This document shows, piece after piece, positions 9,504 through 19,136 of a stretch of 64,000 nucleotides of DNA. The notes under the pieces are model-generated. The model did not search any database and was not told the DNA's origin. It worked only from the letters and a program-made list of their open reading frames with translations. Made by a program: the position numbers and the translations under genes. The DNA is from Clostridium pascui (lineage in GTDB: Bacteria; Bacillota; Clostridia; Clostridiales; Clostridiaceae), in NCBI RefSeq assembly GCF_016908015.1, contig NZ_JAFBDB010000005.1, forward strand, positions 248,001 to 312,000. The letters run 5' to 3'. Position 1 is the first letter of the stretch. Every line of letters starts with the position of its first letter.

Positions 9504-10229
9504 ATGGACAAAGTTATAGAAATTCAAAACCTTTCCAAAGTGTATAAAAATGGACGAGGTATAACTGACATTAATCTTGATATATATAAGGGTGATATTT
9601 TTGGATTTTTAGGACCAAATGGTGCTGGTAAAACCACTGCCATGAAAATCATGGCCGGCCTCATAAAACCTGATAATGGTGATGTTAAAATTTTAGGTCA
9701 TAGTATCTTAAATGATTTTGAGGCAGCTATAGCAAAGGTTGGATGTATTATAGAAACTGCTGAATCCTATCCATATTTAACAGCTTTTGAAAACTTAAAA
9801 CAATTTTCAAGATATTATAAAAATGTTGATTCTAAAAGAATCGAAGAAGTTTTAGAACTTACTGGTCTTTTAAGATACAAAAATGAAAAGCCAAGAAAAT
9901 TCTCTCTTGGAATGAAACAAAGACTTGGAATTGCTGCTGCAATTTTATCAAGACCTGAGGTAGTTATATTAGATGAGCCTTTAAATGGTCTTGATGTAGA
10001 AGGCATGATTGATATGCGAAACATTATAAAAGATCTTGCAGAAAAAGAAAATACTACATTCTTTATATCAAGCCATCTCATCCATGATGTAGAACTTACT
10101 TGTACCCGTATTGGAGTTTTATATAACGGGAAAATGCTTAATGTAGATACAACAAAAAATATATTAAATAACTATGCTTCCCTTGAAAATTATTTTATTA
10201 GTGAGGTAGAACGAAATGGTAGGATTTAA
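9504..10229 (+). CDS. ABC transporter ATP-binding protein (BcrA-like)
   Basis: A 241-residue ATPase. Walker A GPNGAGKTT (37-45), a degenerate signature FSLGMKQRL (about 133-141), Walker B VVILDEPLNGLD and the H-loop SSHL are in place. The LGMKQRL signature is typical of bacitracin/lantibiotic-immunity type transporters. It overlaps the permease gene by 14 bp and is followed by a histidine kinase and a response regulator, the usual set-up of peptide-antibiotic resistance or immunity modules. Substrate specificity cannot be deduced. Confidence 0.88.
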   Translation: MDKVIEIQNLSKVYKNGRGITDINLDIYKGDIFGFLGPNGAGKTTAMKIMAGLIKPDNGDVKILGHSILNDFEAAIAKVGCIIETAESYPYLTAFENLKQFSRYYKNVDSKRIEEVLELTGLLRYKNEKPRKFSLGMKQRLGIAAAILSRPEVVILDEPLNGLDVEGMIDMRNIIKDLAEKENTTFFISSHLIHDVELTCTRIGVLYNGKMLNVDTTKNILNNYASLENYFISEVERNGRI

Positions 10230-10968
10230 AGCAGCTTTAATAAATGAACTTGAAAAACTATATAAAAAGAAAAAAGTTTTAGTGGCAGCTATAATGTCAC
10301 TTATTTTCATTATATTTGGTCAATTTTCTATCATTGGCCTTAGAAGCGGTTTTGGAGTCCGCGGAGCTTCTGGGGTTGACTTCCCTCTACTTGTGCTTTC
10401 TGTTGTTGTTAATACAATTCTCCCTCTATTTACAGCACTTGTAACTATAGATAGCTTTTCTGGAGAATTTGCTCAAAACACTATGAAAATTGCACTTACA
10501 AGACCGATTACAAGATTAAAGTTTTTTGCATCAAAACTCACTGCTGTAATAATATTTGTACTAGTTAATCTTATGTTTGTAATGATTTTTTCAACTATAA
10601 CTGGTATGATTTTTAATTTGAGTTCATTTACCCTACAAGGAATTGTTAAAATATTTATTTCTTATTTAGTGACATTATTTCCTATGATAGTATTGTCATT
10701 AGTAATTATACTTTTTACAAATATACTTAAAAGCGGAATTAGTGTATTTTTTATCTCTATCCTTATTTTTATAGTTTTTAAGGCCTTAGGAATTGTTTTT
10801 TCAAGTTATTCTGCCTTGTTTTTTACAAGTATGATGGATTGGTACAAACTATGGATTATGAATGACATTTCCTTTTTAAAAATTCTTCGACAGTTTATGA
10901 TGATGTTTAGTTATGCTATACTATTATTTACAGGTGCCTATTATTTATTTGATAAAAAAGATTTTTAG
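10216..10968 (+). CDS. ABC transporter permease (ABC-2 type)
   Basis: A 250-residue membrane protein with six predicted helices and a periplasm-facing loop after the first helix. The conserved region with FSGEFAQNTMKIALTRPITRLKFF (about residues 87-110) is the amphipathic coupling segment of ABC-2 permeases that work with BcrA-like ATPases. It starts inside the upstream ATPase gene, which indicates translational coupling, and is followed 29 bp later by the sensor kinase. It probably forms the export or immunity channel of the complex. Confidence 0.83.
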   Translation: MVGFKAALINELEKLYKKKKVLVAAIMSLIFIIFGQFSIIGLRSGFGVRGASGVDFPLLVLSVVVNTILPLFTALVTIDSFSGEFAQNTMKIALTRPITRLKFFASKLTAVIIFVLVNLMFVMIFSTITGMIFNLSSFTLQGIVKIFISYLVTLFPMIVLSLVIILFTNILKSGISVFFISILIFIVFKALGIVFSSYSALFFTSMMDWYKLWIMNDISFLKILRQFMMMFSYAILLFTGAYYLFDKKDF

Positions 10969-10997
10969 GCAAATATATATTCTATAAGGTGAACAAA

Positions 10998-12434
10998 ATG
11001 GATATAAAAAGACGTCTACTTATTTCTAATACTATAACTGTTATAACTCCATTTATAATTGCAGTTTTATCAGCTTTTATATTTATACTTGTATCTTCAA
11101 AAGTTTTTAATAGAGACGTTACTTATGATAAATTTACAAAATTAATGGTTGCAAGATATCAGCTTATTAATGCGGTAAAAGATGTGTCAAAATCTAATCC
11201 TGAAACTATTGAAGACAGTAAATTTCAAAAATATTTATATGATAGACTTTCAGATATTAAGGGAGAAATTATAATAACTAAAAATAACAATATTATATTT
11301 TCATCAAAAAATATAACTAAAATTGATATAGAAAAATCTTTAGAAGTAATAAAAACTAACTCTTTAGAAAACACAGTGAAAATTAACGATGGTTCTTATA
11401 TAGTTGATGGAACTACACTTGCATTCAAAGATAAATCCATCGGGAATATAATACTACTTTCACCAATTGAAAAAGATGCCGAGGTTTTTAAAGAATTCAT
11501 TATTACCATTATAAGTATATTTTCTATATCATTTGTAGGAATTAACATCTTTATGTCTTATCTTCTTTCAAAGCGAATATTAACCCCTATTTCACTACTA
11601 AAAAAGGCTACAGCTGAAATTAGTAGAGGTGATTTAAGCTTTGAAATTATAGAAGGTGGTGATAGAGAAATTAAAGAGTTATGTGCTGATTTTGAGGCCA
11701 TGAGAGTGCAGCTAAAGGATTCTATTAGAATGAAAATGAAATATGATGATAACAGAAAAATGCTAGTTTCTAGTATATCTCATGATTTGAAAACTCCTAT
11801 AACTTCTATAAAAGGATATGTAGAAGGAATTTTAGATGGTGTGGCAAATACTCCTGAAAAAGTGGAACGTTATTTAAAAACTATTTATTCAAAATCTGAA
11901 CAAGTAGATGTTATGATTGATGATTTACTTTTATATTCTAAATTAGATTTGAATCAAATTCCTTTTAATTATGAAAAAACGGACATTGTTGAATACTTTA
12001 ATTATTGCATTTTAGAAAGCTCACCAGAACTGGAAAAATATAATATACATATTGATTTCCAAAATAATCTAACTGACCTTCACTATGTTATGCTTGATAG
12101 GGCCAGAATGAAGCGGGTTATAGTTAATATTATTGATAACTCTCGCAAGTATATGGATAAAGAACATGGATTAATTACAATAATGCTTAGAGAAACTAAC
12201 TCTAGTATTATTATAGAAATAAAGGATAATGGGTCTGGTATTGCTAAAAATGATGTAAACAAAATATTTGATAGATTTTATAGATCGGATTTAGCAAGAA
12301 GTGATGCAAAAGGCAGCGGATTAGGGCTTGCAATTGCAAAACAAATTGTAGAAGGCCACAAGGGTAAAATATGGGCAATAAGCCATGAAGATGAAGGTAC
12401 CAGTATAATAATTTCACTGGCAAAAACTATTTAA
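10998..12434 (+). CDS. Two-component sensor histidine kinase
   Basis: A 478-residue membrane kinase. Two helices (about 10-32 and 160-182) bracket an extracytoplasmic sensor of ~125 residues; HAMP follows (about 183-236), then the H-box SISHDLKTPITSI with the phospho-acceptor His, N-box (NIIDNSRKYM), G1 (DNGSGI) and G2 (GSGLGLAIAK). An in-frame GTG lies at 10989 but overlaps the ribosome site; the ATG at 10998 after AAGGTG is preferred. It pairs with the response regulator 16 bp downstream and probably controls the adjacent ABC transporter. Confidence 0.9.
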   Translation: MDIKRRLLISNTITVITPFIIAVLSAFIFILVSSKVFNRDVTYDKFTKLMVARYQLINAVKDVSKSNPETIEDSKFQKYLYDRLSDIKGEIIITKNNNIIFSSKNITKIDIEKSLEVIKTNSLENTVKINDGSYIVDGTTLAFKDKSIGNIILLSPIEKDAEVFKEFIITIISIFSISFVGINIFMSYLLSKRILTPISLLKKATAEISRGDLSFEIIEGGDREIKELCADFEAMRVQLKDSIRMKMKYDDNRKMLVSSISHDLKTPITSIKGYVEGILDGVANTPEKVERYLKTIYSKSEQVDVMIDDLLLYSKLDLNQIPFNYEKTDIVEYFNYCILESSPELEKYNIHIDFQNNLTDLHYVMLDRARMKRVIVNIIDNSRKYMDKEHGLITIMLRETNSSIIIEIKDNGSGIAKNDVNKIFDRFYRSDLARSDAKGSGLGLAIAKQIVEGHKGKIWAISHEDEGTSIIISLAKTI

Positions 12435-12450
12435 AAATGGAGAGAGCATT

Positions 12451-13146
12451 ATGAAGAAAATTTTAATTATTGAAGATGATTTAAGTATTGCAGAACTTCA
12501 AAAGGATTATTTAGAACTTAACAACTTTGAAGTTACTATATGTACAGATGGTGTGGAAGGTTTAAATACCTTAAAAGAGGATAACTTTGATCTATTAATA
12601 CTGGATATTATGATTCCTAAAATTGATGGATTAAGTATTTTGCGTAGTATTCAAGACTCTAAGGAGATTCCTGTTTTACTTGTTTCTGCAAAAAAAGACG
12701 AAATTGATAAAATTAAAGGATTAAGTCTTGGGGCAGATGATTATATTACAAAACCATTTAGCCCAGGTGAATTAGTTGCTAGAGTTAAATCTCATATTCA
12801 AAATTATGAGAGGATACGAAGCAGGTTCTCTTCAAAAGTTAAAAATGACGTTATAACAATAAGAGGTTTAGAAATAATTAAAAGTTCAAGACAAGCATTT
12901 ATAAATGGTAATGAAGTAAGCTTAGCTCAAAAAGAATTCGATTTACTTCTTTGTTTATCTGAAAATCCAAACAGAGTATTTAATAGAGAAGAATTATTTG
13001 AACGAATTTGGGGGCTTGATGCCCTTGGAGATACTGCTACTGTAACTGTTCATATTAGAAGGATAAGAGAAAAAATAGAATCTTCTCCTTCCAATCCTCA
13101 ATATATTGAAACTGTCTGGGGAGCTGGATACAAGCTTAGAGTTTAA
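12451..13146 (+). CDS. OmpR-family response regulator
   Basis: A 231-residue regulator. The receiver domain has the acidic pair Asp9/Asp10, phospho-acceptor Asp52 (LLILDIMIPKIDG), a conserved switch Ser (VSAKK) and Lys in ITKPF. The C-terminal winged helix (about 130-230; FNREELFERIWG and VTVHIRRIREKIE) binds DNA. It lies directly after the sensor kinase with its own GGAGAG site and is the last gene of the module, ending at a strong terminator. Confidence 0.93.
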   Translation: MKKILIIEDDLSIAELQKDYLELNNFEVTICTDGVEGLNTLKEDNFDLLILDIMIPKIDGLSILRSIQDSKEIPVLLVSAKKDEIDKIKGLSLGADDYITKPFSPGELVARVKSHIQNYERIRSRFSSKVKNDVITIRGLEIIKSSRQAFINGNEVSLAQKEFDLLLCLSENPNRVFNREELFERIWGLDALGDTATVTVHIRRIREKIESSPSNPQYIETVWGAGYKLRV

Positions 13147-13181
13147 AAAGGAACTTTCGCCAAAGCGAAAGTTCCTTTTTA
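13145..13181. terminator. Bidirectional terminator
   Basis: A perfect stem (AAAAAGGAACTTTCG with its complement) around CCAAAG, with A and T runs at its ends. It ends the two-component operon and, on the other strand, the DUF368 gene whose stop codon touches it. Confidence 0.9.
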
Positions 13182-13982
13182 GATTTCTTTTTCACTTATA
13201 TATCTGATTGCTATAAATCCTACTACAAAAGCTATTAAAGAAGTTACAATACTAATCCCCTTTGGAACACCTGGAAATACAGGTATAATAGAGCCTATAA
13301 CAAAACCTAAAATCAACAAATATGTTTTGCTCGGATATCTTTTAAGTAAGTTTTCTATAGCTCTAGTAGTTGCTAAAACACCTATAACAACTCCTATGCC
13401 TAAAGGTATCAGAAAAACTACATTTCTATTATTTACAGCATTTAGCGTTACATCATATAAATTTAATGTAAGCAGCATAAAAGATGCGCTTATTCCAGGC
13501 AAAATCAAGGCTATGGAAACTACCACACCTGCAATTAAAAGAAATACTATACTTATAATTCCTTGTGATGTTGCCAGTGTAGTAGTTGCTGCGGGATCTG
13601 AACCCATTAAAAGAACTATTACAAAGCCAATCAATAGAAATAATAAATCTCCTTTATTTTTCTTACCTGATGTTGATTTCTTGTATAGTACTGGTATTCC
13701 TCCACAAATAACTCCTATAAATAAAAATCTCATCACAAACGGCTGACTCTGTAAAGCTGATTCTAATATTTTACTGAATAAAACAAGCGCTGTAAGCCCA
13801 CCTAATCCAATCTCCAGTAATAGCATAGTATGTGCTTTTATATCCTCAAAAAAATGACCAATTGAATGAAGCAAATCATCATAAATTCCAAGTATTATTG
13901 CCATTGTTCCACCGCTAACTCCAGGAACTAATGTGGCTATGCCAATAACTATTCCCTTTAAAAAATTTTTAATGAATTTCAT
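13179..13982 (-). CDS. DUF368 polyprenyl-phosphate transporter (PopT-like)
   Basis: A 267-residue membrane protein with about eight helices and the two family signatures IATLVPGVSGGTMAIILG (near 16-33) and LILPGISASFML (near 160-171). DUF368 proteins have been shown to recycle undecaprenyl phosphate across the membrane (PopT), supporting cell-wall synthesis; the role here is inherited from the family. The frame can begin at a GTG at 13994, but that codon overlaps the ribosome site GGAGG that serves the ATG at 13982. Confidence 0.85.
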   Translation of the reverse strand: MKFIKNFLKGIVIGIATLVPGVSGGTMAIILGIYDDLLHSIGHFFEDIKAHTMLLLEIGLGGLTALVLFSKILESALQSQPFVMRFLFIGVICGGIPVLYKKSTSGKKNKGDLLFLLIGFVIVLLMGSDPAATTTLATSQGIISIVFLLIAGVVVSIALILPGISASFMLLTLNLYDVTLNAVNNRNVVFLIPLGIGVVIGVLATTRAIENLLKRYPSKTYLLILGFVIGSIIPVFPGVPKGISIVTSLIAFVVGFIAIRYISEKEI

Positions 13983-14165
13983 ATCATCCTCCACTAATTA
14001 ATTATGTAAGTTATTTTTTATTTATTATATCATACATTCAAATACTTTTTAGTTCCTAAGTTCTTAATTTATTCTTACATTTTTATGCGAGGACATATGA
14101 TTAAAGAAAATATTCCAGTTTATGTTACTGCTAGTATTAGAACGCAAACTAGAATCTAAAGTTTG

Positions 14166-14864
14166 TTAATATTCTTCTATATCAGCGTTCATGGCTAATG
14201 TAATATTTAGGTTACCATTTCTACATCTAAGTGAATCTAAGAATTCTTTTTGACTTATATTATTATCCATTGTTATTGTATAAACAAGCTGAAATAGACT
14301 CCCTAAATCAGTAGTTTTAACCTTTTTAAGTTCATAATTTCTTGTATATCTTTCAAATATTTCATCAAAGGCTCCTTCATAATCTAAGTCTTCTGGAATA
14401 GTTATTTTAAGAATCTTTTGTGATGTTTTATTTGCACCAAAATTAAACATATTAACCATGAACATAAGTAAGCAAAGGAACACTGTAAAGATAGCTGCAT
14501 ATCCAAATGCCCCGACTCCACAAGCAAGTCCTGCTGCCATTGTAAATAATATATAAGAAATTGCCTTTGGATCTCCTGGTTCACTTCTAAATTTAATAAT
14601 TGAGAAAGCACCTGCTAAGCTGAATGCCCTTGCAAGATTGCTTCCTATTAAAAGCACAATTATAGAAATAACTACAGGTAAAATAACTAATGTAACTGAA
14701 AAATTTTGAGAATACCCTCTTTTACTTGAAGTCTTCATATAAGTAAGACTTATAATTCCTCCTAAAATGAAAGCAGCAATTATTGTAAATACCGAATCCA
14801 TTAAAGGTATTGTTGTGCTAGTTGTGGCTGTGTTAGATGCTGCACTAAACATTGTTTCGAACAT
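14166..14864 (-). CDS. DUF4956 membrane protein
   Basis: A 232-residue protein with four membrane helices in the first ~145 residues and a soluble C-terminal domain (about 155-232). The central stretch GAFSIIKFRSEPGDPKAISY (about residues 90-109) is the hallmark of DUF4956. The family is repeatedly found beside VTC-domain polyphosphate polymerases, as here. Its function is not established; a role in polyphosphate export or membrane coupling is only inference. The ATG follows GAGGAG and lies inside the end of the VTC gene, an unusually long 64-bp overlap. Confidence 0.82.
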   Translation of the reverse strand: MFETMFSAASNTATTSTTIPLMDSVFTIIAAFILGGIISLTYMKTSSKRGYSQNFSVTLVILPVVISIIVLLIGSNLARAFSLAGAFSIIKFRSEPGDPKAISYILFTMAAGLACGVGAFGYAAIFTVFLCLLMFMVNMFNFGANKTSQKILKITIPEDLDYEGAFDEIFERYTRNYELKKVKTTDLGSLFQLVYTITMDNNISQKEFLDSLRCRNGNLNITLAMNADIEEY

Positions 14865-15601
14865 AAATTCATTTCTCCTCTCAAATTCATATTATTTAAT
14901 AACATTTTTTCATACTCTTTTCCATACTTTGAGAAACTTGTTTTAAAGATTTTATATTCTGAAAGCATTTGTGATAACCATAATGGCATGCTGCTTCCAA
15001 CTTTTATCTCCATTAGCCATTTATCATCATCTACTAGACTTTCTCCATGATCTCCACCTTCAAGTCTTAGGTCATATCTTCTTGTCCTTATATTTGTATC
15101 AAAAGTTATTCTTATATCTCTATTTTCTTTACAAAATAGTGCTTTTCTTTCATAGGCTACATAAACTTTAGGCTCTAGATCATACATCTTTAGCATATAT
15201 TGAATTTCATTTATAACCTGTTTATTCATATAATCCTTTATTTTAGGCTTTTCTTTAGTGGTTATAAATCTATAAGCTTCATCTAATTTTAATCTTGTTC
15301 TTCTTTTGACCCCAACCCCAGCAACTTTTTTCTTAATCTCAAAATATATCTTTTCATCGATATTAGGTACTCCATATGCCCTAAATCTAACCTTTTCTTT
15401 ATATCTTGGCTTTGACAAAGAAGTTCTTATTAAATGATTATCTTTTGTATCTAAGTAAATATTGCTTATGGTGTATAACTCGTGGTTTCTATTATATTCA
15501 TCCAACTCCATATATTCTAAAAGTCTTCCTTGAATTTCTTCATATATTGGTTTATCAATTAAATACTTAACTTCATGTCTTTTAAAAACCTCAATAGCCA
15601 T
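14801..15601 (-). CDS. VTC-domain protein (polyphosphate polymerase-like)
   Basis: A 266-residue cytosolic protein with the VTC catalytic fold. The basic substrate tunnel residues can be followed: RHEVKYLID near 8-16, the SNIYLDT strand, KVRFRAYG near 70-77, YFEIKKK near 87-93 and VAYERKALF near 148-156, with the late acidic LMEIKV. In yeast Vtc4 this domain makes polyphosphate from ATP. The last ~28 residues extend into the DUF4956 gene and do not look like conserved sequence. Both genes form a two-gene operon. Confidence 0.82.
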   Translation of the reverse strand: MAIEVFKRHEVKYLIDKPIYEEIQGRLLEYMELDEYNRNHELYTISNIYLDTKDNHLIRTSLSKPRYKEKVRFRAYGVPNIDEKIYFEIKKKVAGVGVKRRTRLKLDEAYRFITTKEKPKIKDYMNKQVINEIQYMLKMYDLEPKVYVAYERKALFCKENRDIRITFDTNIRTRRYDLRLEGGDHGESLVDDDKWLMEIKVGSSMPLWLSQMLSEYKIFKTSFSKYGKEYEKMLLNNMNLRGEMNLCSKQCLVQHLTQPQLAQQYL

Positions 15602-15727
15602 TATGATTCTCCTTTCATTAATTCGTTCCCATTTCCTTTGTTGATTTAATTATATAAAATGAACCTTAAATAAATCTTAAATAACTTATATAAATTTACT
15701 GCTTAAGCTTTTCATTATATTTAAGAA

Positions 15728-15765
15728 AAAAAATAATCCCTCTCATACAGGAGGAATTATATAAA
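15728..15765. terminator. Hairpin between converging transcript ends
   Basis: ATAATCCCTC and GAGGAATTAT arms around a short loop, in AT-rich surroundings just before the minus-strand VTC gene region and after the NTase gene end. It is a plausible terminator for the minus-strand operon ending at 15796. Confidence 0.45.
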
Positions 15766-15795
15766 TTTAAAAAGACGCTTTTAATTAGATTTTCA

Positions 15796-17013
15796 TTATT
15801 TCAAATCTTTCAAACCCAACTTAGTAAAAACTTCAAGATGTGCATTTGATTCTGCTGAAATGTCTGAAATCTTTATAAAGCTTCGAATTTTTCTTTTATT
15901 GAGTACACAACGAAAAGCTCTGTGCACCCACACCACAGGCAGTAGAATAGGCCTACCATCTAAATAGTTATAATATGACTTATCGTTCATTGTTTCATAA
16001 TCAGGAAAGCAAAACTTTATATAAGCTTTTAATAGTGATAATCCTCCTATAGCACCTGTTTTTTCTTCAAATTGTTTACTAATTTGTACTGAAAAAATGT
16101 TTCTTTCATGAAAACCAAAAGTTCCCGCAGATACAATATATTCACTTAAAACCTCATAAAAGTTTTCATCTGAGTTCTCTAATTTATCGAAACATTCTAT
16201 ATCGAACCATTTATTACATAATTTCCGAATATTATCAAAGAACACTTCTAGCTCTAGCCTTTGAAGCTCTTCTTTTATATAATTCCAATTAAGACTATCT
16301 TTAAAATAAATAAGATACATTGCAATGTCCATAATCATACGAATGCCTACACCATGTGAATCAAAATGTTTAGCTATGTGCGCCAATAAGTATAAAAAGT
16401 GATACTCCTTGTTTAATTCATAAGTATATCCCTCATATTTTTTATTAGCATGATTCCATGAGTCTAAGAAATATGTAAAATAGTCCACATCATTACCAAT
16501 ATTACGGCTCATTATGTTAGTATGCACTTCAAGATGAACTGTCCCTTTAGTATAATCCCATACTTCTCCGTTTGTAAATCCACTCTCATATCCAAGCTCT
16601 AACATAAGCTTATGCGTCTTCTCTCTATCCTCTTTTTTTATCAAGAAGTCAATGTCTCCCATAGTCCTCATTTCTTTTACGGGATAATAGTTTTTCATCA
16701 CAAAACCCTTGGTAAAGATGTGAGACACCTCTGACTTATTAAGCTCAGCAATGACTTTTTCCATCTCATAATCTTGTGCTGCAGAATATACAAGGGTTTC
16801 TTTGAAATCTTTTTTTAACTTTTCAAATACTATTTCATTCGGTCTGTATTCTTTATATAACTTCTTTGCCATTAAGTAAACTATTCCACTAATGGAATGG
16901 ATTCTAGAAAGCTTATAAACCTGATTCCAATCTATATCTTTTCCTTTCGGGGTATCTTTTTTATTTATAAATGCAGAAATTAAAGATATAAGATACTTCG
17001 AGTTATTATCCAT
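15796..17013 (-). CDS. Nucleotidyltransferase family protein (NTP_transf_5), RiPP-locus type
   Basis: A 405-residue protein of the PF14907 nucleotidyltransferase group. The catalytic pattern is visible: KGF (102-104), MGDIDFLI with Asp120 and Asp122, and Glu162 in HLEVH, which together bind two metal ions and a nucleotide. Homologues occur in paeninodin-type lasso-peptide clusters, but their reaction is not settled. Here it is the last gene of the peptide operon and overlaps the ABC transporter by 8 bp. The ATG follows GGAGG. It may modify the exported peptide or a carrier; this is inference from context. Confidence 0.75.
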   Translation of the reverse strand: MDNNSKYLISLISAFINKKDTPKGKDIDWNQVYKLSRIHSISGIVYLMAKKLYKEYRPNEIVFEKLKKDFKETLVYSAAQDYEMEKVIAELNKSEVSHIFTKGFVMKNYYPVKEMRTMGDIDFLIKKEDREKTHKLMLELGYESGFTNGEVWDYTKGTVHLEVHTNIMSRNIGNDVDYFTYFLDSWNHANKKYEGYTYELNKEYHFLYLLAHIAKHFDSHGVGIRMIMDIAMYLIYFKDSLNWNYIKEELQRLELEVFFDNIRKLCNKWFDIECFDKLENSDENFYEVLSEYIVSAGTFGFHERNIFSVQISKQFEEKTGAIGGLSLLKAYIKFCFPDYETMNDKSYYNYLDGRPILLPVVWVHRAFRCVLNKRKIRSFIKISDISAESNAHLEVFTKLGLKDLK

Positions 17014-18685
17014 ATATATTAGCCTCCGTAAATTTTTTATTTTTTATCTCTATGACTCTATCACAACTATTGATTGCAGCAAGTTTATGAGAAATACAAA
17101 TAACAGTTTTAGTACTAAGTGCTCTTATATTATTTAATACTTCTGCTTCTGTTCTTTCATCTAAAGCTGAAGTACATTCGTCAAGAAGTAAGATTGGTGA
17201 ATCACTAAGAATGGCTCTTGCAATTGCAAGTCTTTGAGCCTGCCCCTCTGACAATCCTATGCCCCGTTCACCTACCATAGTATCAAATCCATCAGGGAGG
17301 CTACTAATAAAATCATATATACATGCTATTTTAGCAGCATACATTAATTTATCCTCACTAGTATTAGAATTAGAAAATGTTACATTTTCTCGAATTGTTC
17401 CCGATATAATCATATTTCCCTGTGGCACATAAGCAAAAAGACTTCTGGAACCTGCATCAATAAATCTATTTCTGCTTCCGGTCTCAAAATACACACTGCC
17501 TTTTTCTGCACTTATAAGCCCCAATAGAAGTCTTATTACTGTACTCTTTCCCGCCCCTGATTTTCCTACTAAGGCTATTATTTCGCCTTTACTAATAACT
17601 AAGTTTGCCTCTTTAAGGACATGATTCTTTTCATATAAAAAAGAAACATCTTCAAATACAATGTTTTTTAAATTACTATAAAATTCTTCGCTGCTTATAT
17701 CTTCTTCCACTATAACTTCATCTTCCATAAATTCAAGTTCCATAAGCCGTTCTGCTGAAGCTATCATTGAGTAATATTTCGGTATTAATCCTGACATGTT
17801 TTTAAAAGGTGCCTTTATCTGCTCAATTATCTGTAGAAACGCAGTTAACGTTCCAAATGTCATATTACCTGCTGATATTTGAAAAGCACCCCATGCCAAT
17901 ACTAAAAAATAACCTGAGGTCATCATTACGTAAGATGCAGTATTAGCTATATTACTTATTGCATTAAGCTTAACTCTAAAGTTGTAGTTTACTTTCTGAT
18001 ACTCATCTAGCTTCTGCCTAATTGTGCTCTCATTCATAAAGGCTTTTATGACCACTATATTTTCAACACTCTCCTGCATAAAGGAACGAGTCTTTCCATC
18101 GGTTTTTTGAACTTCTTTATGAAGATACTTGAAGTGCTTTCTATAAAATCTGCTAGCTAAATACATAAAACCACCTAGACTTGTTATGAAAAAAGCAAAT
18201 AAAAAATTTATTTTGGCCAATACAAAAATCCCAGCAAAAACCTTAGTTCCCATAGATATAGCCTGTGGAATAATTGTTAATATTCCATCTACCACAATCT
18301 TTGTATCACTTGTGAGCCTGTTTAACACTTCACCGGAGTGCATTTTTGTTATCTCCAAGTATTGTTTTTTTATTAAAGCCGTGAACACACCACTCTTTAT
18401 CTTTATTTCAATTTTTCCGTATACCCTTACCCATATGTTACTATAAAGGATATTTAAAACTGCCTGCATAAAAATCAGGGCAAATAAAAAAAGACATTGT
18501 ACATATGCGCTGCCTGCTGTTTTTCCTGTGGCTATATCTAAAAGCTTACTTGAAACAAGAGCAAGAAGGATAAAACCAAAGGCAATTATACCTCCCACTG
18601 CCGCCAAAAGTACAACATACAACATATAGTTCTTGGCATAAGCATATATCCATTTAATCGTTTTATCCTTCAACAAATACACCAC
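17006..18685 (-). CDS. ABC exporter, fused membrane and ATPase domains
   Basis: A 559-residue half-transporter. Residues about 1-320 form a six-helix type I exporter domain; the ATPase domain holds Walker A GKSGAGKST, signature LSEGQAQRLAIAR, Walker B ILLLDECTSALDE and H-loop ISHK. No N-terminal C39 peptidase is present, so leader removal would need another enzyme; the S26-type peptidase gene directly upstream is a candidate. The annotated GTG start overlaps that gene by 23 bp; a TTG a few codons inside is also possible. Its place in the operon suggests export of the 33-residue peptide. Confidence 0.88.
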   Translation of the reverse strand: MVYLLKDKTIKWIYAYAKNYMLYVVLLAAVGGIIAFGFILLALVSSKLLDIATGKTAGSAYVQCLFLFALIFMQAVLNILYSNIWVRVYGKIEIKIKSGVFTALIKKQYLEITKMHSGEVLNRLTSDTKIVVDGILTIIPQAISMGTKVFAGIFVLAKINFLFAFFITSLGGFMYLASRFYRKHFKYLHKEVQKTDGKTRSFMQESVENIVVIKAFMNESTIRQKLDEYQKVNYNFRVKLNAISNIANTASYVMMTSGYFLVLAWGAFQISAGNMTFGTLTAFLQIIEQIKAPFKNMSGLIPKYYSMIASAERLMELEFMEDEVIVEEDISSEEFYSNLKNIVFEDVSFLYEKNHVLKEANLVISKGEIIALVGKSGAGKSTVIRLLLGLISAEKGSVYFETGSRNRFIDAGSRSLFAYVPQGNMIISGTIRENVTFSNSNTSEDKLMYAAKIACIYDFISSLPDGFDTMVGERGIGLSEGQAQRLAIARAILSDSPILLLDECTSALDERTEAEVLNNIRALSTKTVICISHKLAAINSCDRVIEIKNKKFTEANIYG

Positions 18686-19133
18686 TCATTCTATTATATA
18701 ATCCAAGAATTATTTTTCTTAGGGGCCTGAGAGTAATCCACACATTGCTATAAGTAATGTACACTAAATCTTTACAGGAGTATTTTTTACCTTTCCTATC
18801 GAAAGCTTTTACTACTGCAATAACTTTTTCCTTTGGAACACTTCTCTCAAGCTGCATTTGTGCATCACCGCACATGGTGTAGGTATCCTTTTTTACAGCT
18901 ACAATCCTGTGCAATACATATTGCCCTGTACATCTTTGGTAAAGTGGAATATCTCCCTTTTTTAGATTATATTTATCACCTTTAGTAAGAACTACGGTAT
19001 CCCGTTTATGTTTCCACAAAGGTGACATGCTGTTTCCTGTTACCGTTAACGTTACATCTATACCTTCCTCAAGCATTGCTAAAAGGATAGGCGACAGTTC
19101 CTCTAAAGATTTTGGTTTCTTTTTAACTTCCAT
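18663..19133 (-). CDS. S24/S26-type signal peptidase-like protein with Ser-His dyad
   Basis: A 156-residue protein. GNSMSP (33-38) carries the catalytic Ser35, and LHRIV puts His75 where bacterial type I signal peptidases have lysine, so the dyad is Ser-His as in SipW and ER-type enzymes; GD at 89-90 completes box E. Unlike normal signal peptidases it has no N-terminal membrane anchor; the hydrophobic stretch is at the C-terminus (about 125-150). Proteins like this are frequent beside PqqD and HPr-kinase-like genes in RiPP loci. It could trim the peptide. The ATG follows GGAG and is 3 bp after the PqqD stop. Confidence 0.78.
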   Translation of the reverse strand: MEVKKKPKSLEELSPILLAMLEEGIDVTLTVTGNSMSPLWKHKRDTVVLTKGDKYNLKKGDIPLYQRCTGQYVLHRIVAVKKDTYTMCGDAQMQLERSVPKEKVIAVVKAFDRKGKKYSCKDLVYITYSNVWITLRPLRKIILGLYNRMSGVFVEG

Positions 19134-19136
19134 AGA

